From Eutreptiella sp. 'Long Island Sound 2002' (lineage: Eukaryota; Euglenozoa; Euglenophyceae; Eutreptiales; Eutreptiaceae), in NCBI GenBank assembly GCA_964036045.1, contig OZ038383.1, positions 65,229,725 to 65,293,724 on the forward strand: 64,000 nt of DNA, written 5' to 3'. The first letter of the stretch is position 1. The number at the start of each line of letters is the position of its first letter. Under the pieces are notes generated by a model. It did not search any database. It saw nothing but the letters and a program-made list of their open reading frames with translations, and was not told the DNA's origin. Position numbers and translations under genes: made by a program. Shown here one piece after another: positions 1 through 11,105 of this stretch.

Positions 1-850
1 GGTGCCGGTGGTGGTGTGTGGTCCCCCGCCTCTCCTGGCTGGGGTCCGCTGGCGGCGGTGGTGTGTGGTGTGTGGTGTGTGGTGTCTGGTGTGTGGTGTG
101 TGGTGTGTGGTGTGCGGCGGTGGTGTGCTGGTGGGGTTGCGGCTGGTGTGTGGTGTGGTTGGTTCCTCGCCACTCCCGGCGGAGGTTCCTGTGCGCTACT
201 CCCCGCCACTCCTGGCTGGGTTTCGCTGCCCGCGGTGGTGGGCGTTCCTCGCCACTCCTGGCAGAGGGTCCCGGGCGCGGTTCCCCGCCACTCCTGGCTG
301 GGTTTCGCTGTCGGCAGTGGTGTGTGGTGTGTGGCGTGTCGTGTGTGGCGTGTGGCGTGCGGCGGTGGCGTGTGTGGTGGGTTTGTGGCTGGTGTGTGGT
401 GTGGTTGGTCCCTCGCCACTCCTGGCGGAGGTTCCTGTGTGCTACTCCCCGCCACTCCTGGCTGGGTTTCGCTGCCGGTGGTGGTGTGGGGCTCCCCGCC
501 ACTCCTGGCTGGGGTTCCGCCGGTTGTGGTGGTGTGTTTCGCGGGCGGGGGTGTCCTTTGTTGTGTGTGTTTGTGGTGTGTGTGGGTGTGCGTGGTGGCC
601 GTGCTGTGTTGTGTGTTGCGTGTTTGTGGTGTCTGTGTTTTTGGTGGTGTGGTGTGGTGGTGCGGTGGGTGTGTCTTCCCTTCCTCTTGGCCCTGGTGTG
701 TGTGTGTGCGCTGTGTGGCCCTTCGTGTTGGTGTGGGTGGCGTGGGGGGGGGGTCGTGCGCGGTGTGGCTGTCGTGCGTGCGCGTGTGTGTGCTCGCGGT
801 GTGTGGTTGGTGGGGTGGGGTGTGTCATACCTTGGCTGGTTCTCGTCGTC
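1..850. repeat. GT-rich low-complexity DNA with duplicated blocks
   Basis: The stretch is dominated by TGTGGTG runs and carries many copies of the motif cgccactcctggctgg. A longer block near 128-250 reappears near 370-490 with modest changes, so there is a duplication of period about 240 bp. All three forward frames stay open for about 290 codons, but their products are simple V/W/C/G-rich strings caused by base composition. I therefore call no gene here. Confidence 0.75.
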
Positions 851-959
851 GGTCGTCGGCATGTTTCAAAAGGCAGAAGAAGAGATCCTGTAGATGCGTA
901 GCAGAAATGCGTGGCATGCGTGATGCGTAGCACGTACCTCTCCTTTTGTCCCATCATGT

Positions 960-1615
960 TTTCTTCCCCTGTTGAGAAAGAGCGTGCACAGGTCCTTTTG
1001 GTTTTTTTTATTTTGCGTGTTGTGTTTTGTGTCTCCTCCCTTGTGTTTATTTTTTTTTTTTTTTCCGCTGCGTCTTCGATAACATACCTCTTCGCATTGA
1101 AGTCGTCCCTTTCCCCTATAGAGAGGGCGTGGAAGGCGGTTTCGTGTTTTTTTTTTCAACATACTTGTCGTACCTTGTGCCGCTTCTTGTTGCCGTCCCC
1201 TATAGAGAAAGCGTGTGCTTGTTTGTGGGTGGGGCGGAGGTGGGGTTGCATACCATGTCTTTCCTTTGTCTTGTCTCCGTCTTCGTGCATCTTGCGGCTT
1301 TGTGTACGTTTGCGTTTTCGTCCCCTTGGCCCTTTCCCTCGCATCGTTAACATACTTGTTCGTCATACCTCCATACCATTGTTTCCCCGTGGTACGTGGC
1401 CATTCCCTATAGCGAGAGCGTGTGTGTGTTTGCGGGCGGGGCGGTGTGGGGTTTCATACCTTGTTTTTCCTTGCTCTTGTCTCCGTCTTCTCGCTCGTTG
1501 CGGCCTTGTTTATGTGTGTGCGTGTGTGCGTGGTCCGTCCCTTTGGCGTCCTCCCTCGCATTGTTAACATACTTGCTCGCCATACCGTTGTTTCCCCGTG
1601 GTTGGTGGGCTTCGC
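960..1615. repeat. Tandem duplication, about 206-bp unit
   Basis: A unit beginning ccctatagagaaagcgtg at 1198 is followed by a second beginning ccctatagcgagagcgtg at 1404. Both run through 'catacc', a pyrimidine-rich stretch and gttaacatacttg. Partial, more diverged copies lie upstream, near 970 and 1110. No coding signal was seen. The block ends where recognisable element 1 coding begins, near 1640. Confidence 0.7.
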
Positions 1616-1639
1616 TTGTTCGCCTTTTCATTGTTTCCC

Positions 1640-2275
1640 CTTTGTCCGTGGCCAGGGCCAGCGAGAACAAGGGGCTAATCGTGAGCATGAAGGCGGTGAT
1701 GACGGCAACACTAAGAAGAGAAGCCGTTTCATGAGGATGGCCCGCAAATTGCGGAACATGGGGTTTGAGGTGACCTGTCCCGCGGAGTTCTAACGGGGAC
1801 GCTCCGGTGGGGCCCTGGACTTGGTGTTCTGGGTACGTATCCGACTAGGGAAACGTGAATACCTGGGGGTATTGGACACTGGGGCCACCATATCTATATG
1901 GCCAAGAAACTGTTACCTTGTGGGAGCCTGAAGAACACCATGACCACCGCGGCTATACGAATGGGGGATGAGCATGTGGTGCACAGCTGCGGGGACTGTC
2001 AGGTGGAGGTACCCATGGGCTCCTGAACGATCGCCCATCGGTTCTATGTGATGGACACTGAAGCCTTCGACTTTGTGTTGGGGACTGACTTCTTCGTGCA
2101 GCATTCCCAGATACAATCCCTGACGCTGCAAGCGCCCTACCTCCTCTATGTGGACCACGGCGAGGGCAGAGAGTCCGTGCCACTGGAGCAGTCTTAGCAC
2201 ACCTCGAGCTACCTGAGGGTATCGAAGGGGGATCCCTCGAACATGATGGCGGCCTCCAAAACTGAGGACTATCAA
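1640..2275 (+). pseudogene. Element 1 gag end and aspartic protease (broken)
   Basis: Before the stop near 1791 there is a short basic segment that looks like the end of gag. The protease follows, with the catalytic D-T-G-A motif encoded at 1875-1886. After a stop and frame change the C-terminal half continues to about 2170 and includes F-V-L-G-T-D-F-F, matching the hydrophobic-hydrophobic-Gly motif of retropepsins. In life the enzyme would cut the Gag-Pol polyprotein. At least one frameshift and several stops make it non-functional. The protease call rests on the DTGA motif plus its position just upstream of pol. Confidence 0.7.
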
Positions 2276-2310
2276 CTATGGGGGAAGTCCTAGACCAAGG
2301 TCTGTAGGAG

Positions 2311-2700
2311 TTGCGTTACTCTATAGAAGACTTGAGTGTGGAGTTGTTCACCAGCGACAAGCAACATGTCCTGGACCTTTACTGCAGCAAGGGGAAGAAC
2401 TGCAGCTACAAATTTTACTGGCCCTCTTTCGGGATGGGCTACTGGAACCCCAGGTTCAGTGAACTGGGGAAGGTCTTGACCAAGGTGTCCTTGGAACGTT
2501 CCTGTATGGTCCTGTGTTCCCCCGATTGGGGAGCCCATGGGGGCAACGAGTACTGGCGAACCCTCCTGGACAGGCTGACTATCAGCTCTGTTCGGTTACC
2601 TGATGAGGCCATCTAAGTGCCTCTGGGGCGCAAGACGGCTATCGGGAAACCCGGATGGGGGAGTATGCTCAGTGTGGTGGACGGAGGTCTTACCTCCATC
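2311..2700 (+). pseudogene. Element 1 linker domain between protease and RT (Dam-like fold suspected)
   Basis: This segment lies between protease and RT and is not part of the textbook Ty3/gypsy set. It shows L-D-L-Y-C-S about 20 residues in, then W-N-P-R-F (2440-2457), then an R-x-C-M-V-L-C-S-P-D-W strand and Y-W-R-T-L-L-D. The same order of blocks, with weak identity, sits at the same place in elements A (20495-20790) and B (46946-47260). The layout resembles the Dam-like methyltransferase-fold domain of DIRS elements, where D-x-F and N-P-P-Y/F occupy these positions. A TAA at 2614-2616 interrupts it. The fold assignment is inferred; conservation across the three elements is what I see. Confidence 0.45.
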
Positions 2701-3858
2701 CCCTGGGAAGACCTGTACTCGACTCTGGTCCAGGCTATACAACAAAAAAGCGATGAACTTGCCTTGGGTGACTTGAAGGATCGACTACGACCTCAAGAGA
2801 CTATTGAGATTATACCCGGAGGAGATGAATACATCGTGACTAACACCAACGCCCCCAACCCTCCCTGCAATGTACCTGTTCCTGATGGAGTCTCTGAGTG
2901 TGGACTATCCGAGCTCCCCAGCTCTATCCACTCAGATGACGAAACTGAGCATGACACCTTCTTCATGCAGACTTGCGTGGGGGAAGTGGAGAACGCCGAG
3001 TACGTCGCCCCACTGAAACTTCTACGCTCCATGAGGGTGGAAGAGCCCGTGGACGAAGAGCTGGACCCCAGATCCAGGGTAGGGGAGTGTGTGGACTCCA
3101 AGGAGAGGTTGGTGGCAAAAAGGAAATGCTATGCTAAGCCTACTTGCAGGTCATGGCCACTGAAGCAAGGACGTAAGGGAGATCTATCCCAATTAAAGGA
3201 GGACCTGGAACAGAAGATCACCACCTGGCAAAGGGAGGAAGATCTTAAGCTCATGAAGAGCGTGTGGGGTGCCCATGTGAGGGCCCCACAGGAGGACGAC
3301 CCCTCGGAGGAATGTGTATGTGAACCCCCTCAAGCGTGCCTATGTTGCCATCGTCCACCGGAGATGGTTGAACGAGACCTACTATATGCCTACCAAGGGT
3401 TGAAGGATACTACCAAGGGCGAAGAGTCGATGGAGGATCACCTCCCGACGTCTATTACTCAGGGGGCAAGCAACTTACACTCCGACGAGGACATGGAGGA
3501 CAAGATCAAGCTATTAGACCCGCAGGTGCAGACACTTATAAGGACCTATCTTGAGGTGTTCGGAGAATTACCCCCTCCAGCCTCATGTGACAAGCTGGTA
3601 TAGATGGACCTCAAGCTGAAACCCGAGTTCGTGGGTCACAAGATCCGGAGGAGACCCTATCCAGCTCCTAAAGAGCAGGCCGACGAGATTGAGCGACAGA
3701 TACAAGAATGTATCGACGCTGGCCTAGTCCTGGAGTACAAGGACGGGGACTACCCCCAACAGTGCAGCCCCTGTTTCCTGGTGGCTAAACCTTGGTCTAC
3801 AGCCAAACGGCTGGTAGTGGACTACAGAGAACTGAACAAGAAAACGCTGAACCACTAA
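2701..3858 (+). pseudogene. Element 1 pol linker and RT N-terminus
   Basis: An acidic, charged linker of about 290 codons precedes RT and holds a Cys-rich patch near 3310-3350 (C-V-C-E-P-P-Q-A-C-L-C-C-H), possibly a metal site but not a standard zinc knuckle. After a TAG at 3601 the RT N-terminal region begins. It includes the I-Q-E-C-I-D-A-G-L-V segment, then F-L-V-A-K-P, K-R-L-V-V-D-Y-R-E-L-N, which are RT motifs 1 and 2. It stops at a TAA at 3856-3858 just before a frameshift. The frame is continuous from 2311 apart from the stops. Confidence 0.8.
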
Positions 3859-3862
3859 GGGT

Positions 3863-5171
3863 CCATTCCTAATATGGGTCTACCCTTGAGGAGAGAGCCT
3901 CCTGTCGCTACAAGACCAAGATGGACAAGAGGAGCAGATTCTGGCAGGTGGACCTGACGCCCAACGCCCAGGAGCTACTAGCCTTCATCACCCTTCAGGG
4001 GAGGGTGTTCAAGTGGAAGGTCATGCCGTTTGGCGTGGCCAACGCACCCGCTCTTTTCCAAGAGCTGATGAACAAGATCTTGTCCATCCTACAAAGGAGA
4101 CCTAAGGTGCAGGAACTTATATCCCTTCGGGCCCAGATGGAGACACACATCGACGATGTATGCCTCGGGACCAATACCCAGGAGGATCACCTAATCCTCT
4201 TGGGTGAGTTCTTCGCGGTCTGCCAGGAGAACCACACACGACTCAAGCTGGAGAAGTGTGAGTTCATGCAGGAGACCATGCAGTGCCTGGGGTTTGACGT
4301 TGGCTATGGGTGCTGGACCCCAGCGGCCTCTAAGGCCAAACCCCTGATGGACGCTAAGGTACGACACGAAGACCCCAAGAAAGGACTTCATGATGTATGC
4401 AGTTTCATTGCGGCGTGCAACTTCTATCGCCACCATATCAAAAACGTCACCTACACCAGCGCCATTCTGACAGACTTGATCAAGAAGAGTAATAGTTGGC
4501 GCTGGGGCCCACAAGAGCAACAAGCATTTGACAAGCTCAAAGAGAAGGTGGCCAACGCTAGGTGCTTGGGCGTGCCTGAGGCACAAGGGGGAATTATCCT
4601 GGTGACCGACGCCAGCAATGTGGGCCGTGGTGGAACGTTGTTCCAATGGCAAGCACTAGAGAAGGAGGAGTTCGACTCGGCCATTTCCCAATGGGGGACG
4701 GAAGGTCTCAACCGAGATGGAACTCTCAAGCACAGCCACCCTGACGACAAGTGGGTCCTAGTACCTCTGGGCCACTGGAACTGGAAATGGAACCAGGCCA
4801 GTGGGAACTACTCCACCTATGAGCAGGAATTGCTCGCGGGTATGCCGGTGCTATCCTCTCAGACACGACTGTTGGGGAGTAATGCTCTGGTCTGGCTGTG
4901 CGACCAAGAGCCGGTGCGCACTTTCCGGAAGGGTCCCCCACCTGAGAAGGCCAAGCTACGGTGCTGGTGGACCTACCTCAGCCAACTACGGCTGACGGTA
5001 CACCATATCCAGGGAGTGAAGAACGAGTGTGCAGACCACATCAGCCGCAACAACTTTGACGCCCTGATTGATTCCCGGTCTGAAGCGCTGGCTAAGGAGG
5101 CGTTCAGCCGTATGGACGTCCACTTGGACCTCAACATGACTATGATACGCCCCCTCGATGGACTTGGATAG
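3863..5171 (+). pseudogene. Element 1 reverse transcriptase and RNase H
   Basis: RT continues in a shifted frame, with R-F-W-Q-V-D-L (first catalytic Asp), M-P-F-G-V-A-N-A-P-A-L-F-Q and the catalytic box H-I-D-D at 4146-4157, where Ty3/gypsy enzymes usually have Y/F-x-D-D. The connection domain follows with N-F-Y-R-H-H-I. RNase H begins near 4600 with V-T-D-A-S-N, then Y-S-T-Y-E-Q-E-L and W-L-C-D-Q-E, and ends with H-H-I-Q-G-V-K-N-E-C-A-D-H-I-S-R. RT copies element RNA and RNase H removes the template. The histidine in the catalytic box, plus a frameshift at each end, argue that this copy is dead. Confidence 0.9.
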
Positions 5172-6577
5172 ACTCCAACAATCAGAGTACCTGAAGGAGT
5201 TTGGGGATATCTGCAAGCGCCTAAAGAAACGCCTTGAACCCCTCCTGGTTAACCAAGATCACTGGAAGAGGGACAAGAGCTACTTCTGGCACGAGGACCG
5301 CATCGTGGTACCCAGTGACAGAGTCCCAGCGCTGCTGAAGTGGACCCATGAGTCCAGCGGTCATGTGGGTGCTGACCGTACCCTGAGGCTATTCAAGCAG
5401 TGGTTCCACACTACGTGGACTGACGACCAACTGTGGAAAACCCTCCAGCCTATCGTGGACAAGTGCCCGTGTAGGTCCTGCAAACCAGGGGATATCAGGG
5501 ACAGAGGTCTCTACTCGACCCTGCCCATCCCTCACTGTGCTAACAGCGTTCTATACCTGGACTACACGGAGATGCTGAAGTTCGGGGGCTATGACTTCGC
5601 CCTCGTGGTAACCTGTGGGTTGACCAGGTTCACCAGGGTGTTCCCATGTACCAAGCACATTACCGGGGAGGAGACTATCAAGATACTCCTGGAGGAGTGA
5701 TTTTGTGTCTATGGGGCGCCCAAGGAGATCAACTCCGATGAGGATGTACTAGTGCGCTCAAATATCGGCTGGTAGAAGAGGGTCCTGAGATCCCTCAATG
5801 TCCAGGTGTCTACGGGGATACCCTAAGCTCACACGAGCAACCCCCTATGTGAGCGACAGATTCGTGTCCTCAAGGAGAATGTAAGGATATGGTGCAAAAC
5901 TGAACGCACCAGAGACTGGGTGAGACTACTCCCAGTCATATCCTTGATGATGAACTCCCAAGAGAGTTCGGCTACTGGCTACTCGCCCCATGAGCTATTT
6001 CTAGGGCACTCGGCATGGTTCCTACATGCCCCCTATCCAGAGGACACCCATTCTTCCGTGGGTGAATGGGTCCAAGAGCAACAAGTGAATGTGGACAAGG
6101 CCAAGGCTATGCCCTAGAGAGTGAGGGAGCATCAGTGGAACAAGAAGAACAAGCACCGAGTACCGGCCACCTACCAAGAGGGGGACTGGGTGCTGGTGCA
6201 CCACAGCCGACTACCCGCCTGGCCACGCTCTACCAGCGATGATCCATACTTTGAGCCCTACAAGATTCTATCTGTGGATGGACACCGTATAACAGTGCGG
6301 TGTTCTTCCCGTCTAGGGGGGACCCTGGTGTGCGCTGCTCACCACCTGAAGCGCTACTATGATTCTAAAGACCTCTGTGTGGAAGAGTGGGAGCTGAACG
6401 ACGAGGAAATCGCCGCTCTAGACCTACAAGGGGCTGCCAGCCCTATGGAAGTCGAAGGGGAACTCCCCGACATGAACGCCGAGGAGATGGCTAAAGAGGG
6501 CTTCTACCTGGTGAAGTATGTTCTACGCCACCGCTATCGCCGGGGTTGGCGCTCTCTCACCCTCTGTGAAGGGTTTG
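5158..6577 (+). pseudogene. Element 1 integrase and first part of chromodomain
   Basis: The zinc-binding module H-E-S-S-G-H ... C-P-C-R-S-C is near 5350-5490. The catalytic core follows with Y-L-D-Y-T-E (first Asp near 5560) and, past a TGA at 5698, the G-A-P-K-E-I-N-S-D region; the E-bearing part near 5850 is poorly preserved. A GPY/F-like SH3 segment is near 6170-6350. The chromodomain starts near 6500 (F-Y-L-V-K-Y-V-L-R-H-R) and is cut after G-F at 6577 by the LINE. Integrase inserts the cDNA; the chromodomain in this lineage steers insertion towards chromatin marks. Stops at 5698 and 6115 break the frame. Confidence 0.85.
6569..6577 (+). repeat. Target site duplication, left copy (aagggtttg)
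   Basis: The 9 bases aagggtttg occur here and again at 11106-11114. Taking the right-hand copy as the resumption of the host sequence restores an in-frame chromodomain. This identifies the duplication and fixes the LINE ends at 6578 and 11105. Confidence 0.85.
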
Positions 6578-7095
6578 ACACAAGGATTGACTTATTGCTA
6601 CTTTCCCAACCACTGATTGCCACCCCGGCACTGCATGTTCTTGAGGCACACATTATCCAACATGATGTCTCCTCCGACCATCACCCCATCTCGGCGAGTA
6701 TCGAACTTCCGTTCACCCCCGCACACCCTTTACCCCAACCCCACACTCTGTTCAGACGTCTGAATCAATCAGAAGAACTAGAGTTCCTGAAGAGCATCCA
6801 GCAGCTCGAACAATGGGCATACGAGGTGACGCGTGTGCAGGTTTCACCACACCGCCTTGTCCAATTCATTAATTCTGTGGTCCCCCAACTTGCGCGAGCC
6901 TTTCATCAGATTACCAGACCATGCAATCCCCACAGAGAGACCCCAATCGAGCGCGAATTCAAAGAATGGCTTCCCCAATTGCCGAAAGGCCACGCTCAAC
7001 GCACACGCGCCCTTCGTCGCTTACAAGAGCTCAGCGAGTCATGGAGGGCCCGCCAGTCCAAAAGGGAGAAAAAAAATTGCATTATGCCATGGTAA
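6578..7095 (+). pseudogene. LINE endonuclease C-terminus (truncated)
   Basis: The first codons give T-R-I-D-L-L-L-L-S, matching the S-R-I-D-x-x-x-x-S block of APE-type endonucleases. S-D-H-H-P-I-S follows near 6677, containing the conserved Asp-His pair at the catalytic site. The rest of the roughly 230-residue nuclease, including the N-terminal catalytic residues, is absent. A 170-residue basic spacer leads towards RT. The frame ends at 7095, just after a run of eight A at about 7071-7078, where the RT frame takes over, so a one-base slip in that run is the likely break. Confidence 0.85.
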
Positions 7096-8790
7096 AAGGT
7101 TCAAAAATCAAAAAGGCCATCGATAAGGCCCTGAGGCCGGATCAGACCCAACACATTCAGCTCCGGGATGACAGTACCAACCCCCCGAGAATGGAATCCG
7201 ACCCCCAAGAAGTGGGGGATATGTTCTCTGCATGCCTGTCTCGCCTTGGGGGGGATCCTGAATTCCAGGTGAATGAACGGCGCCTGCAGGAATTCATCAT
7301 CAACCTGCCCAAGTGTCCTGAACCCACCCGAACCGAACCTTTGCCGCTCCCTGATATTAAGTGGCTGCAAGAGACTACCCAGGCCGCCAAGCCTACTAAG
7401 GCCACGGGCGAGGATGAAATAAATTATTACTTGGTCTCTCTCCTGCCCCCCGCCCTACAGCAATCACTGCTGCAGGCCATACATTTCATCCTCACCCACG
7501 GCCATCCCCCTGAGTGGTCTTCAGCCAGGGTATGTCTTCTCTACAAAAAAGGAGACAGACACGATCCTGTAAATAATCGCCCCATTTGCCTCATACAGAC
7601 ATTGGTGAAACTCTCCTCTGCCTGGCAATGTTCTCAGTTGAAAGGGTTAACCCAAAAGCATAAACTAGTACACCCATGCCAACACGGGGGCTTGAACAAC
7701 CACCGATGTGGGGACCACATTTACGACGTGGTATCCAGGATGCTCCTGTCTAAAGGGCCCCTGTATCATCTGTACATTGACTTTAATAAAGCATTTAATT
7801 CAATACCTATACAGGGATTTTGGACCACATTACGGGGTTATGGGCTCCCAGAGTCCTTGATTCTTTCCATTCAACGCATGTACGACCATGCTGTTGAACA
7901 ACCGTTAGTAAACGGAATCCCCACCTTGGGCCACACCCAAAAACGAGGCGTTAGACAGGGATGCCCACTCAGCCCCCTTCTATTCATTCTGTATCTTAAC
8001 TTAATGTTTTTTTACTTGGACACAGTCATGGACTGGGGTTTAGAGTGCAGCATTCACGCATTTATAGACGACATTTTATTCAGAGCCAGATCAGTACAGG
8101 ATATTAAAAAGGTATATGAAGCATTTGACGGCCCAGCCAGGGAATTGGGGTTGGACATGAACATCACGAAAACGGAGTTGCACGCAGTTAAAGGCACTGG
8201 ACACACGGAGATTCACTCACGGCACGGGGGGGGTTTGTCAACCAGAAAAGCAGACGGATCCCCCCATCAGGTTTACAAGTACCTAGGTGTATACTTTTAC
8301 ACCAGCGAGCATGCATATCAGGTTCTACAGTGTGTCAAGTCCATGATTAACTCCTTCTATGCTCACCTGGCCCCCCTCCAACTCACTGCATCCGAGCTTA
8401 TAATGCTCACTAATAAGCAACTCATACCTACCGTGGCGTACCGTCTACTCGCAGGCCCAGTGCCAGCAACACAGCTACACTCACTCCAGCAAACAGTGTG
8501 GTACAATCTCTGTAAATATGGCCGTCTCCCTCGGTCAATGTCTCCCAAAGACCGACACACCACTATGAAACTAATCCCTCTGGAAACTTTTGTTCAGTCG
8601 CAAATTCATAATTACTCGATGCGTTATCTCAACGAAGACGGTCCAACACAATCAAACCACTTCGTTCGCAAGGCCCTCCTGTCACCCACTACTAACTGGT
8701 TACAGGAGGCGTTCGTAGACGCAACCAATGCGCTGGGAGGCAGGTGTCATGGCTTCGGGCCCTGGAACCCATGCAAAACAGACAGTCTGA
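7080..8790 (+). pseudogene. LINE reverse transcriptase
   Basis: The RT domain runs from about 7390 to 8250. It shows P-E-W-S-S-A-R-V-C-L-L-Y-K-K-G-D, N-N-R-P-I-C-L, Y-H-L-Y-I-D-F-N-K-A-F-N (first catalytic Asp), G-V-R-Q-G-C-P-L-S-P-L-L-F and A-F-I-D-D-I at 8058-8075. F-I-D-D replaces the usual F-A-D-D but keeps both aspartates. K-Y-L-G-V-Y-F and a thumb region follow. The frame is open from 6921 to TAA at 9174-9176, so RT itself is intact; only its joins to the endonuclease and RNase H are broken. The enzyme would prime on nicked target DNA. Confidence 0.93.
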
Positions 8791-9176
8791 TGCCCGGAGA
8801 AGAAGTGCACGTCCAGTTCAACTCGGGATGGCACACGGGGACAGTTCTAGATTACGACGAACACACACAAGCTTCAAAAATACGATTCCACTCTGATGGC
8901 ACTGAATTCCATGTGAAAGACAAGCTGCACAATTTCTCCCTGCACCCGCCCCCGCAACTACTCCCAGACCCCCTCCCTCAGAGCACACACGTGAAACTGG
9001 CCCCCCCATTGCTCTCCCTGCCCCCTCCTTTGCCCCCCTACCCGCCACCTTATGGCTCTCAGTTTGTGGAATCCAACCAGTTTGGTCACTTATTCAAGTA
9101 CACCGGCCCTGCCCCCAAACTCCAGGTATCTTCCCTGACAGAGTGGGGGTGTGAGAGTGTCTTGGAAGCGTGGTAA
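8791..9176 (+). pseudogene. LINE ORF2 Tudor-like segment and proline-rich tail
   Basis: Codons at about 8791-8941 encode a block of some 50 residues, P-G-E-E-V-H-V-Q-F ... W-H-T-G-T-V-L-D-Y ... K-I-R-F-H-S-D-G-T-E. This has the pattern of an SH3-fold Tudor or Tudor-knot barrel: a G-x-x-V-x-V-x-F strand, W-x-x-G-T-V, then I-x-F-x-x-D-G. Such domains often bind histone tails. A proline-rich stretch follows, rich in P-P-L-P-P-Y, and the frame stops at 9174-9176. The fold is inferred from pattern only. It lies between RT and RNase H in the same open frame. Confidence 0.5.
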
Positions 9177-10360
9177 TCCCCAGATTCCAGGGACATGCTG
9201 TGGGTTTACCTGGACGGCTCATGGGACAAACCGCTTGCGGGGTCAGCCGCCATCCTCTGGTGGCCAGACGGCACAACCCTCGCGCTTGCGATCCCATGTC
9301 CCCACCAGGGCAGCAAAGAGGCAGAATTCTGGGCTTTCACACAGTGCACACGCTACCTCCACTCTGTGGCATTCCGCGGATCCGTTTTTTTTGTATCGAC
9401 AACTCTCAGCTGGTGTGCTGCGTGGATCATGTAGTTTCCAATACGCCCCTCCCCTCAGCTAGTTCCTCCACCCAGGGCACGTGGCAGGCAGTCCTGGACG
9501 ACCTCATCAATGGCATGGCATTCAATATCGGAGCCGGGTGGCTCAAATTGCATGTGGGATTCACTGGAAACGAACTCGCTGACAGTTTTGCCAAGTACAC
9601 CTCTTATGCCTGTATCGTTGCCACTTCCTATCTGCCCCCCCGGCACCCGGAATCGGTCACCTTTAAAGGCCAGGTTAGCATCCAAAAATTCGGTAGCACC
9701 GCCCGCAAACGCCTTTACCCACGACACGCTCACACTGGCATCGCGGTGACAGCCAGCTTTGACTGGCTTCGGCACTATTCCTGGTTTAGTTCCTTTGCCG
9801 CTAAGTGGACCTTGGGAGTCAAGTCAGTAGCAGGGTCAGGTGCCTTCTGGGATCTCTCTGATCGGCATTGCTCCTTGTGTAACAGTCAGCATCCCCTGGA
9901 CATCGTATCCTCTGTGGCCTTTTGCCCGGAGTTCTCGGTGTTTCTGGAACGAATGGCTTATGCATGGGGGCCACTCCTGGGTCCAATGGCCATGCGATGG
10001 CTGGAGGGAGACCGGACACGTGGAGAACTGCGCAATTTCGCCCGGTCCCTGGTACCTCTGTCTTTATACGCCCTGTTCACACAAGCACACAAGCAAATGT
10101 TCTATGATGCCCTGAAACCCCGCAGGAAAACCATCACTGAGATAGTGAAAGATGCGTGCAACCACCGTAGGAACCATCCCCTTCCCGACCCGCCGCCTCC
10201 TCCCTTGTCTGTGAACACATTCTTCGACTCAGGTGGACAGTATAGCACGTCAGATAGACCCCCCCCGTCTCACACCCAAGTGTACCACCCCCCCCCCGCC
10301 CCTCCCAGTAGGCGTTCAAAGCCAACCTCGATCAGCACCACACAAACGCCGATACCGTGA
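9177..10360 (+). pseudogene. LINE RNase H and zinc-knuckle-like C-terminus
   Basis: RNase H starts near 9195 in the RT frame with L-W-V-Y-L-D-G-S-W (first Asp) and K-E-A-E-F-W-A (Glu). A run of eight T near 9384-9391 marks a shift to a second frame, which continues with I-D-N-S-Q-L and ends in G-F-T-G-N-E-L-A-D-S-F-A-K, the terminal RNase H motif. Near 9865 there is C-S-L-C ... H ... C, a CCHC-like knuckle typical of LINE ORF2 ends. The protein finishes in a proline- and basic-rich tail at 10358-10360. Apart from the stop at 9174 and the slip at the T run the domain is well kept. Confidence 0.82.
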
Positions 10361-11105
10361 CTCAGTCCCATCGGTACCCCCTGCTAAGAGGCCAGCACGT
10401 AACTGCCTTGACATTCGTCGTCAACAATCTATTTAGTCATTTCTCGCTCACTCTTGATTCGCTCTGCAGGCATCCGCCGTTCTCTACGAAGTGAAGTGCC
10501 CAACCCACCGAGTAAACGTAAGACAGGCTCAGGTTTCCACTGGTTTGGAACTGGCGCCGCTCCGCAGTGACATTCCTTTCGACTTCTTGTGCTTTGCTCC
10601 CTTAGCCTCCTTTCACACACCTGCGGGTGGTCCCCCCCCCCCCCATCAGTTGCCTGTTATAGTGTGCTGAGCTTCGGCTCAATGATCGCTGCGAGTCCCT
10701 TCCCCCCCTGCTTACCCCCCCTTCTTTGCATCTTTTTGCTTAGTTTCTTGTGTTATCCTTCTCGTAGTCGTGTGTCGACATGTTCCCCCCCCCCCATGTC
10801 GGTATTACTCACGCTCCTACACGATGGAAGTCTCCGTCGGGGGTGACAGTTTATGTACCTCTTCAGATCACATTCAGACAACAGATGCCTCGGTGCATGG
10901 TGTATGCGCAGGGTACCACAAGTCCCTTCAGGCCATCAGGTAGGCATACAGATCGGTTCACGCCCGCGGTAACCCCGGAGAAGGCAATGGCCAGCCCGTA
11001 CCAACCCGTGACAGCCGGAATGTACCATATGGAACCCCCTACACTGTACATATGCAGCCTAGAGCGGACCACGTCAGAGTACTGAAGTTGTTGAGATGGT
11101 TCAAA
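10361..11105 (+). other. LINE 3' noncoding region
   Basis: About 745 bp follows the ORF2 stop with several runs of C (10630s, 10700s, 10780s). No protein similarity was seen in the short frames. It ends at the 9-bp target duplication without an A-tail, so the 3' end may be recognised by sequence or structure rather than poly(A). Confidence 0.6.

Larger units (their letters stand above)
6578..11105 (+). mobile_element. 5'-truncated APE-type LINE inserted in element 1
   Basis: This is a non-LTR retrotransposon of about 4.5 kb in the same orientation as its host. It begins in mid-gene, in the last part of an APE-type endonuclease, as expected when target-primed reverse transcription stops early. 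It then carries RT, a Tudor-like segment, RNase H and a zinc-knuckle-like C-terminus, followed by about 700 bp of C-rich 3' noncoding DNA. There is no poly(A) tail; the last bases are ttgagatggttcaaa. Flanking 9-bp copies of aagggtttg mark the insertion. The clade is uncertain; the downstream RNase H excludes the simplest LINE layouts. Confidence 0.88.

Noticed and set aside
2-930. Three overlapping plus-strand frames of about 300 codons
   Set aside because: Caused by stop-poor GT-rich repeats; the products are simple Val/Trp/Cys/Gly strings.
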